NCBI GenBank assembly: GCA_025356735.1
Contig: JANXRT010000225.1
Location: 1 to 12,664 of the forward strand
Origin: Acetobacteraceae bacterium
Lineage (GTDB): Bacteria > Pseudomonadota > Alphaproteobacteria > Acetobacterales > Acetobacteraceae
DNA: 12,664 bases
Reading direction: 5' to 3'
Shown here: positions 7,390 to 12,664 of the stretch, in pieces
How the letters are laid out: every line of letters begins with the position of its first letter
How positions within the stretch are numbered: position 1 is the stretch's first letter
Position numbers and translations under genes: made by a program
The notes under the pieces: model-generated
Seen by the model: the letters and a program-made list of their open reading frames with translations, nothing else
Databases searched by the model: none
Told to the model about the DNA's origin: nothing

Positions 7390-7431
7390 TTGATCCAGAT
7401 CAAAGACCCATCGCAACCATGACACGATGCT
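7390..7431 (+). promoter_or_regulatory. FNR-dependent promoter of the universal stress protein gene
   Basis: TTGATCCAGATCAA at 7390-7403 is an exact FNR/FixK box. Its centre (7396.5) would be at -41.5 for a transcription start near 7438. GATGCT at 7426-7431 is then correctly placed as a -10 (three of six consensus bases, including the conserved A2, T3 and T6). This is the class II FNR arrangement, leaving a leader of about 20 nt before the ATG at 7458. Confidence 0.8.
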
Positions 7432-7457
7432 GATCGGCCGTAATGCAGGAGAAGCCC

Positions 7458-7895
7458 ATGTATAAGCACATCTTGATCCCGACGGATGGATCGGAACTCT
7501 CGGATAAAGCCGTAGTGCAAGGTATCGCCTTGGCTAAAACGCTCGGCGCGAAAATCACGGCACTGACCGTGACAGAGCCCTTCCGCCTATTTTCGATGGA
7601 CCCCATGATCGTCACAGACACGTCCGTCGAGCACGAAAGACATGCCAGACAATACGCCGACCGGATTGGCGTCGCCGTCTCAAATGCCGCGAAAGCTGCC
7701 AACGTCGGCTGCGAGATCGTGCATATGGAGCACGAACACCCCTTCGAGGCGATCATCAAGACCGCCGGTTCCAGCGGTTGCGACCTGATCCTGATGGCGT
7801 CGCATGGCCGCCGGGGCGCGGCCGCCCTGCTGCTCGGCAGTGAAACCCTCAAAGTCCTGACACACTCGAAAATTCCGGTGTTGGTCTACCGCTGA
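7458..7895 (+). CDS. Universal stress protein (UspA family), single domain
   Basis: A 145-residue cytoplasmic protein. It opens with MYKHILIPTDGSELSDKAV, the beta1/nucleotide-binding loop of the family, and ends with LILMASHGRRGAAALLLGS followed by LKVLTHSKIPVLVYR. The ATP-binding signature G-x2-G-x9-G-S is kept apart from Ala for the first Gly, a common variant, so it probably binds ATP. The start at 7458 is set by AGGAG at 7447-7451, with a 6-nt spacer; an earlier in-frame ATG at 7443 has no such site. It stands alone behind an FNR-type promoter, so induction at low oxygen is expected. Usp proteins help cells survive stress and growth arrest; the partner here is unknown. Confidence 0.93.
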   Translation: MYKHILIPTDGSELSDKAVVQGIALAKTLGAKITALTVTEPFRLFSMDPMIVTDTSVEHERHARQYADRIGVAVSNAAKAANVGCEIVHMEHEHPFEAIIKTAGSSGCDLILMASHGRRGAAALLLGSETLKVLTHSKIPVLVYR

Positions 7896-8144
7896 TCGCG
7901 AGGCGCAAAGAGCGGCGCATGAGTTTAGGATCAAATGAAAACTTCCGTCCTTGATCTTGTCCCCGATATTTCCGTCAGAAGGATGGATCGGGATCTGCCT
8001 TTCCGCGCACTGCACGCCTTGGCTGGTCGGCCTGCCGCGGTCGCATCGCGCCCTGGCGCAAACCCTCGTCATCAGACAAGTCGACGTAATCATGAAAGCC
8101 TGCTGCTTGGCGGATAAGGGAATTCTTATGGTCGGAAAACCATC
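7896..8144. other. Non-coding gap between the Usp gene and the oleate hydratase remnant
   Basis: About 250 bp without a recognisable gene. It contains GATCAA (7929-7934) and TTGATC (7951-7956), an inverted pair 16 nt apart, which does not have FNR spacing. No T-rich terminator is evident after the Usp stop. Confidence 0.45.
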
Positions 8145-8888
8145 ATGACAGTTGGCAATCCCGCCGGTGAACTCTCCGGCCAACGGCCATCGGGCATGGA
8201 TCGCAGCGCCGCCAAATTCTATCTTGTGGGTGGCGGAATTGCCTCGCTGGCGGCGGCTGCGTTCCTGATCCGGGATGGCAATGTGCCTGCCCATCGCATC
8301 ACGATCCTGGAACAGTCCAATGAGATCGGTGGCAGCCTGGATGATTTGGGCACTCCGCAGGACGGCTATGTGCTGCGCGGCGGACGCATGATCGAAAGCA
8401 AGTATCTCTGTACCTTCGACCTGTTTTCCTCAATCCCCACCCTCGACAACGCCAGCACCGTCACCGCCGAAATCTTGCGGTGGAACGGGACGATGAAAAC
8501 ATCTTCCAAATCCCGGCTGGTGCCCGATGGCCCCAGGCAGCCCGCGCCGAGATTAGCCTGTCGGAAAGGCACATACTGACGATCGGGCGGCTGGTGCCGG
8601 AGCCGGAGGCGATGCTGGGCCGAACCCGCATCGCGGATCAGTTCGATGCCGCCTTCTTCACTACCGACTTCTGGCTTGTGTGGTGCACCACCTTCGCCTT
8701 TCAGCCCTCGCACAGCGCGGTCGAGCTCAAGCGGTATCTGGCACGGTTTTCTCACATGGTGGCCGGCTTCGAAGCGGCTCGAAGGGATCTTGCGCACAGT
8801 CTACAACCAATATGACTTGCTGGTGCGGCCGTTGGAGAAATGGTTGAGGGAGCGCGGTGTTGCCTTTGAGATGAACGTGTGGGTCACC
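8145..8888 (+). pseudogene. Oleate hydratase (myosin-cross-reactive antigen family), 5' part, frameshifted
   Basis: Oleate hydratase is an FAD-dependent enzyme that adds water to the cis-9 double bond of oleate. Here the FAD-binding opening is clear (FYLVGGGIASLAAAAFLIRDG from about residue 25), followed by ITILEQSNEIGGSLDD, GYVLRGGRMIE, CTFDLFSSIPTL and TMKTSSKSRL. At 8547-8548 one base is missing from a Pro codon; the frame moves and LSERHILTIGRL through FWLVWCTTFAF, HSAVELKRYLARFSHMVAGF continue in another frame. At 8771-8774 one extra base restores the first frame (RLEGILRTVYNQY through FEMNVWVT). Homology stops at about 8888. The remaining two thirds are absent here; a C-terminal piece reappears at 10126-10655. 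The start at 8145 is the first Met of the frame; Met at 8196 is an alternative. The paired frameshifts could be sequencing errors, but the interruption cannot. Confidence 0.85.
8759..8888 (+). repeat. Oleate hydratase internal direct repeat, copy A
   Basis: This 130-bp stretch recurs at 10126-10254. The two copies differ by about 13 substitutions and one single-base gap (the extra base here causes the second frameshift). They encode ERLEGILRTVYNQY...VRPLEKW...VAFEMNV in both. At about 89% identity they are diverged copies rather than a fresh duplication. Confidence 0.85.
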
Positions 8889-9091
8889 GGCCTTCACCGC
8901 ACGCCGTCGGCGGCCAGGCAGGCAACGACTGGGCAGAGGCCGACAGCGGAACGGCTGCACCGCTGGCGAGCAAGGGCATCCCAGGAAGCTTTCGGAGCGA
9001 CCGGACCCAGGCACCGTGGCAGTATAGCCAGAAGCTGCCCGATTCTCGGCGCAGGTGCTGTTGGACCACCTCAACAAACGCGAAGGTCCGC
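8889..9091. other. Unassigned segment between the oleate hydratase fragment and the NmrA-type gene
   Basis: About 200 bp that no longer resembles oleate hydratase in any frame. It is open in the NmrA frame, but that gene's start at 9092 has its own GAAGG ribosome site at 9082-9086. No insertion-sequence end or transposase was recognised. It may be a scrap of another gene brought in with the inserted block. Confidence 0.4.
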
Positions 9092-9925
9092 ATGATCCTC
9101 GTGACCGGCGCCAGCGGCACGGTGGGCCATGAGGTCGCAGCGCGGCTCTCCGGGCAGGCGCCGGTGCGCCGCGCCTTGCGTGACCCGGCGTGTGGCGTCC
9201 ACTTCGACTTCCTGGACCCGTCCAGCTTCGGGCCGGCGCTGCGCGGCGTGGACCAGGTGTTCCTGCTTCGTCCGCCGCAGTTGGCCCGGGCGCGGCACGA
9301 CTTCGGCCCGTTCATCACCGCGATGGAGCGGGCCGGGGTGCGCCAGGTCGTGTTCCTGTCTGTGCGGGGCGCCGGCAGCAACCCGCTGCTGCCGCATCGC
9401 GGGATCGAGCGGCTGCTGGAACGCTCGGCGCTGGCTTGGACGCACCTGCGCCCAAACGATTTCATGCAGAACTTCACGACCGTGCACCGGGCCGACATCC
9501 GGGACCGGAGCGGGATATGGGCGCCGGCCGGCTACGGGCGGACCAGCTTCGTGGACGTGCGCGACGTGGCGGACGTTGCGGTGCGGGTGCTGACCGAAGG
9601 GGGGCACTAGCGGCGGGCCTACACGCTTACCGGGCCGGAGGCGCTTACGATGGACCAGGTGGCGGCCGCGCTGTCCGCGGCGCTGGGACGGCAGATCGCT
9701 TACCGGAACCCGGGCATCCTCGCCTTCCTGCGCCACATCCGCGCGGCCGGGCATCCGCTTGTCTTCGGGCTGGTGATGGCGGGCGTTTACACCGCTGCAC
9801 GGTTGGGGCTGGCGGCCAAGGTGGAGCCCGACCTTGAATGGCTGATCGGCCGTTCAGCGACGCCGTTCCGAATTTTCGCAAGACTACGCCGCCCTTTGGC
9901 AGTCCGGTCCCATGACAACATGTGA
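9092..9925 (+). pseudogene. NmrA-like NAD(P)-binding (atypical SDR) protein with in-frame amber codon
   Basis: The frame starts MILVTGASGTVG, the glycine-rich NAD(P) loop of NmrA/atypical short-chain dehydrogenase proteins (G6, G9, G12). It continues with VDQVFLLRPPQ, RQVVFLSVRGA, WTHLRPNDFMQNF and TSFVDVRDVADVAV, all family landmarks. A TAG at 9608-9610 interrupts it, yet the same frame goes on with AYTLTGPEALTMDQVAAALSAALGR to a stop at 9923-9925. Read through, the length (277 residues) is the normal family length, so this is a single nonsense mutation in an otherwise intact gene. The 172-residue product would keep the cofactor loop but lose the C-terminal substrate part. GAAGG lies 5 nt before the start. 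The role is unknown; relatives act as redox sensors or quinone/NADPH reductases. Confidence 0.8.
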
Positions 9926-9962
9926 GGCGTCCAAAAAGGGATAGGGTTGGTCCGCCACCATA

Positions 9963-10130
9963 TCACTTCCTGCGGTTGCTGCTGGCACTCTCCTGCTCCC
10001 TGTCGAATGCAGTTCTGCCCTCGCGGTCGAGCGTCGCGAAGTCCTCGCCCGACAGGATGACGCCTGCCGCCGCCATGTCCTGCTCCAGATGCTGGACCTG
10101 GGCGGTGCCGGGGATTGGCAGCATCGTGGC
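9963..10130 (-). pseudogene. Aldo/keto reductase, C-terminal fragment
   Basis: About 55 codons on the minus strand read MLPIPGTAQVQHLEQDMAAAG then ILSGEDFATLD. This is the conserved end of the aldo/keto reductase barrel (PIPGT plus the LEENxxAA helix and the L(T/S)xEDxxxLD tail). The rest of the gene, including the catalytic Asp-Tyr-Lys-His residues, is missing. Homology ends exactly where oleate hydratase copy B begins on the other strand (about 10126), so the gene was cut by the rearrangement. It has no start of its own. Confidence 0.75.
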
Positions 10131-10254
10131 CGGCTTCGAGCGACTCGAGGGGATCCTGCGCACAGTCTACAACCAATATAACTCGCAGGTGAGGCCGTTG
10201 GAGAAATGGCCAAGGGAGCGCAGTGTTGCCTTCGAGATGAACGTGCGGGTCACC
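10126..10254 (+). repeat. Oleate hydratase internal direct repeat, copy B
   Basis: This matches 8759-8888 at about 89% identity and keeps the reading frame that copy A lost. The homology with copy A begins at a shared CAT-N-GTGG, also the point where the aldo/keto reductase fragment stops. Confidence 0.85.
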
Positions 10255-10655
10255 AGCATGGATTTTAACGAACAGAAAGCCATTGTTCAGGGCGCGAGAT
10301 CATGCCGGAACTGCTGGGTCACCTGCACATCGCGGGCGAGGCAGCGACAATCTTGACGGACTGCATCTGCATTCCCTGCGCGATACCGTTCATCACCAGC
10401 CAGTTCCTGCCGCGGGAGACAGGCGACCGGCCCCAGGTCGTTCCCAACGGCTATCGCAACGTGGCCTTCATGGGACAATTCTGTGAACTGCCCGAAGACG
10501 TGGTGTTCACGGTCGAGTACTCGATCCGGTCGGCGCAGGTCGGCGTCTATGCGCTGCTTGGCCTGAATCGCCGGCCGGCGGCGGTCTATCAGAGGAAATT
10601 CGATCCTCATATTCTCTACAAGGCCTTCATGACCTTGCACGATCTTCGTTCATGA
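10126..10655 (+). pseudogene. Oleate hydratase, middle and C-terminal part with internal deletion
   Basis: From 10126 the frame encodes VAGFERLEGILRTVYNQY, VRPLEKW, FEMNVRVTSMDFNEQKAIVQ. At about 10289/10290 it jumps straight to the end of the enzyme in another frame: GREIMPELLGHLH, then CIPCAIPFITSQFLPRETGDRPQVVPNGYRNVAFMGQF, LPEDVVFTVEYSIRSAQVGVYALLGL and a normal stop at 10653-10655. The segment between, which in the family holds the NGS and substrate-domain motifs, is deleted. No functional hydratase can be made from this piece. The C-terminal 115 or so residues are nonetheless uninterrupted, which points to recent decay. The stop overlaps the start of the Mg2+ ATPase gene. Confidence 0.85.
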
Positions 10656-12664
10656 GGGTTGGCCGAAGGGCTGAAATCGAGGCGCCGCCAGCCACTACCG
10701 ACGCCGCTTTCTGGAATTCTCCACTCGCCGCCGCCCTCGCCGAAGCCGGCGCCACAATCGACGGGCTTGCCTCCGCCGAGGCCGACCGGCGGCTGCGCCA
10801 GTACGGCCCGAACAATGCCGCCGACGTGCGCCGCTCACCGGCTTGGCTGAGGTTTGCCGGCCGGTTCCGCAATCCGCTCATTATCATCCTGCTGGTTGCC
10901 AGCGGGCTGTCGGCCGTCGCCGGCGACCTGGCCAGCTTCGTCATCGTGGTGACGATTGTCGGGCTCAGCGTGCTGCTCGACTTCATCCAAGAAACCCGGG
11001 CGCAGAACGCAGTGGATGCGTTACAGCAGAAGGTCGCGCTGCGCACCGATGTGCGCCGCGACGGCGCGACGGTGCGGCTCGCCTTCGCGCAGATCGTGCC
11101 TGGGGACATCGTCATCCTCAGCGCCGGCGATATCGTGCCCGCCGACGGGCGGCTGCTGGCCAGCCGCGACCTGGTGGTCAACCAGGCCCTGCTGACGGGA
11201 GAGTCGTATCCGGTCGAGAAATGCGCCGGCGACCTGGCGACGCCGGTGGCGGAGATCAGCGAGGCCGTCAACGCGGCACTGGCCGGCACTTCGGTGATCA
11301 GCGGCAGCGCCACGCTTCTGGTATCGCGCACCGGCCGCGCGACGGCGCTTGGCGGCCTGGCCGGCACGCTGGCGGCCAGTCCGCCCCCGAACGCCTTCGA
11401 GACCGGGCTGCGCCAATTCAGCGGCCTGATCCTGCGCATCACCGTGGTGCTGGTGGTGCTGGTGATGGCCGAGAGCTTCCTGTTCCAGCGGCCATGGCTC
11501 GACACCCTGCTGTTCGCCCTGGCCTTGGCGGTCGGGCTGACGCCGGAGCTGCTGCCGATGATCGTGACGGTGACCCTGGCGCGCGGCGCCCAGCGGCTGG
11601 CCAGCCGCAGCGTCATCGTGAAGTGGCTGCCGGCGATCCACAACCTCGGCGCCATGGACGTGCTGTGCACCGACAAGACCGGCACCCTGACCGAGGCGCG
11701 CATCGAGCTGGTGCGGCATGTCGGCCCGGCGGGGGAGGACAGCGAGCACGTGTTCGAGCTCGCCTTCCTCAACAGCCATTTCGAGACCGGGCTGCGCAGC
11801 CCGCTCGACGAGGCCATCCTGGCGCACGCCACGATCGACCCTGAGACGTCACGCAAGATCGGGACCTGGCGCAAGATCGACGAAGTGCCATTCGACTTCG
11901 AGCGCCGCCGCGTCTCGGTCCTGCTGGAGCGTGACGGCGCCCGGCTGCTGATCGTCAAAGGCGCGCCCGAGGGCGTGCTGAAGCTGTCAACCCAAGTGGA
12001 AATGGCTGACGGAACCGTGCAGCCGATGACCCCGGCCTGGCAGACGGCGCTGGCCGAGACCTTCGAGAAGATCGGCGCCGAGGGGATGCGGGCGCTGGCG
12101 ATCGCGACGCGGCCGATGGCAGCCGACCATGACGACGCCGTCGTTGCCGACGAGGCCGGACTGACTTTTTCCGGTTTCACCGTGTTCCTCGATCCGCCTA
12201 AGGCGTCAGCCGGTCCGGCGCTGCGGGCACTCACCGAATCAGGGATCGCGGTGAAAGTGCTGACCGGCGACAACGAGCGGGTGGCGCGGCACCTGTGCGG
12301 CGAGCTTGGCCTGCCGGAACCCGACACCCTCACCGGCGACGATCTGGCCGGAATGGACGACGCCACGCTGGCCCGGCGGGTCGAGCGCGCCAACCTTTTC
12401 TGCCGGGTGACGCCGGCGCAGAAGCTGCGGGTGCTGCTGGCGCTGAAGAAAGGTGGCCGCACCGTCGGCTTCCTTGGCGACGGCATCAACGACGCGCCCG
12501 CCCTGCATGCGGCCGACGTCGGCATTTCGGTCGATGGTGGCGCCGACGTCGCCAAGGCGGCGGCGCAGATCATCCTGCTGAAGCCCGACCTCGGCGTGCT
12601 GGCCGAGGGCGTGATGGAGGGCCGCCGCACCGTGGTCAATGTCGACAAGTACATCCTGATGGCC
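10652..12664 (+). CDS. mgtA: Magnesium-translocating P-type ATPase (MgtA/MgtB, P3B), 3' end cut by window edge
   Basis: An inner-membrane pump importing Mg2+ at the cost of ATP. 671 codons are present; the family is about 850-900 residues, so the last transmembrane helices are missing. Seen in order: N-terminal cation-ATPase domain; helices M1-M2 from Asn74 (NPLIIILLVASGLSAVAG); actuator motif LTGES (Thr182-Ser185); M3-M4 with the MgtA-type PELLP (298-302); phosphorylation site CTDKTGTLT with Asp341; nucleotide domain KGAPEG (436-441); DPPK (514-517); TGDN (538-541); and hinge GDGINDAP (609-616). All catalytic residues are intact. The start at 10652 overlaps the oleate hydratase stop as ATGA and lacks a clear ribosome site, so it may depend on coupling, or the true start may differ by a few codons. 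Its promoter is not visible and may lie inside the decayed gene. Confidence 0.92.
   Translation, partial: MRVGRRAEIEAPPATTDAAFWNSPLAAALAEAGATIDGLASAEADRRLRQYGPNNAADVRRSPAWLRFAGRFRNPLIIILLVASGLSAVAGDLASFVIVVTIVGLSVLLDFIQETRAQNAVDALQQKVALRTDVRRDGATVRLAFAQIVPGDIVILSAGDIVPADGRLLASRDLVVNQALLTGESYPVEKCAGDLATPVAEISEAVNAALAGTSVISGSATLLVSRTGRATALGGLAGTLAASPPPNAFETGLRQFSGLILRITVVLVVLVMAESFLFQRPWLDTLLFALALAVGLTPELLPMIVTVTLARGAQRLASRSVIVKWLPAIHNLGAMDVLCTDKTGTLTEARIELVRHVGPAGEDSEHVFELAFLNSHFETGLRSPLDEAILAHATIDPETSRKIGTWRKIDEVPFDFERRRVSVLLERDGARLLIVKGAPEGVLKLSTQVEMADGTVQPMTPAWQTALAETFEKIGAEGMRALAIATRPMAADHDDAVVADEAGLTFSGFTVFLDPPKASAGPALRALTESGIAVKVLTGDNERVARHLCGELGLPEPDTLTGDDLAGMDDATLARRVERANLFCRVTPAQKLRVLLALKKGGRTVGFLGDGINDAPALHAADVGISVDGGADVAKAAAQIILLKPDLGVLAEGVMEGRRTVVNVDKYILMA

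Noticed and set aside
7929..7956. GATCAA and TTGATC inverted pair with 16-nt spacing after the Usp gene
   Set aside because: The half-sites are in the wrong order and spacing for an FNR box, and six-base arms this far apart occur by chance.
8889..10125. Transposon or insertion sequence interrupting oleate hydratase
   Set aside because: No transposase, terminal inverted repeats or short target duplication were found. The flanking repeat is 130 bp, diverged, and part of the hydratase gene itself, which fits recombination rather than transposition.
10843..11844. 333-codon plus-strand frame within the ATPase gene
   Set aside because: It is an Arg/Gly/Pro-rich off-frame shadow of the ATPase.
10627..12654. 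675-codon minus-strand open frame opposite the P-type ATPase
   Set aside because: It is a Ser/Arg/Thr-rich antisense shadow caused by high GC codon use. The plus strand has the intact DKTGTLT, TGES and GDGINDAP motifs.
1..12664. CRISPR arrays, tRNA or rRNA genes
   Set aside because: No regularly spaced direct repeats, tRNA cloverleaf arms or rRNA sequence were seen on either strand.

Overview
This is a GC-rich window from what is most likely an alphaproteobacterium. The evidence is the codon use, the FNR/FixK-style TTGAT-N4-ATCAA operators, and gene families common in Rhodospirillales, Acetobacteraceae and rhizobia; I cannot fix the genus from sequence alone.

Left part (1-4507, minus strand). 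A large NDP-forming acyl-CoA synthetase/GNAT acetyltransferase fusion (PatZ/Pka-like) runs off the left edge. It is preceded by a ~400 bp non-coding stretch with two hairpins, then by a Crp/Fnr regulator that carries FNR-type cysteines. After a second non-coding stretch of ~370 bp comes a short host-attachment/baeRF-type protein.

Centre (4508-7895). A 48-bp near-perfect palindrome centred on a perfect FNR box lies between the divergent host-attachment gene and a two-CBS-domain protein. Downstream, a 10-codon leader ORF overlaps the start of a kinase fusion (aminoglycoside-phosphotransferase-like plus P-loop kinase). A convergent Cache-domain remnant follows. A second perfect FNR box then drives a single-domain universal stress protein. 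Together this looks like an oxygen-limitation (FNR/FixK-type) response island: O2 sensor, adenylate sensors (CBS, Usp), a metabolic acetylation enzyme, a ribosome-associated-type small protein and an ion pump.

Right part (7896-10655) is a decayed mosaic. An oleate hydratase gene is broken by two compensating frameshifts. It is interrupted by ~1.24 kb holding an NmrA-type NAD(P)-binding protein with an in-frame amber codon and the last ~55 codons of an aldo/keto reductase on the other strand. It then resumes inside a diverged ~130-bp repeat of itself (about 89% identical) and, after an internal deletion, ends with an intact oleate hydratase C-terminus.

Right edge (10652-12664). A MgtA-type P3B Mg2+-transporting ATPase begins in an ATGA overlap with the oleate hydratase stop and runs off the window. 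FNR control of the genes not directly beside a box is inference.
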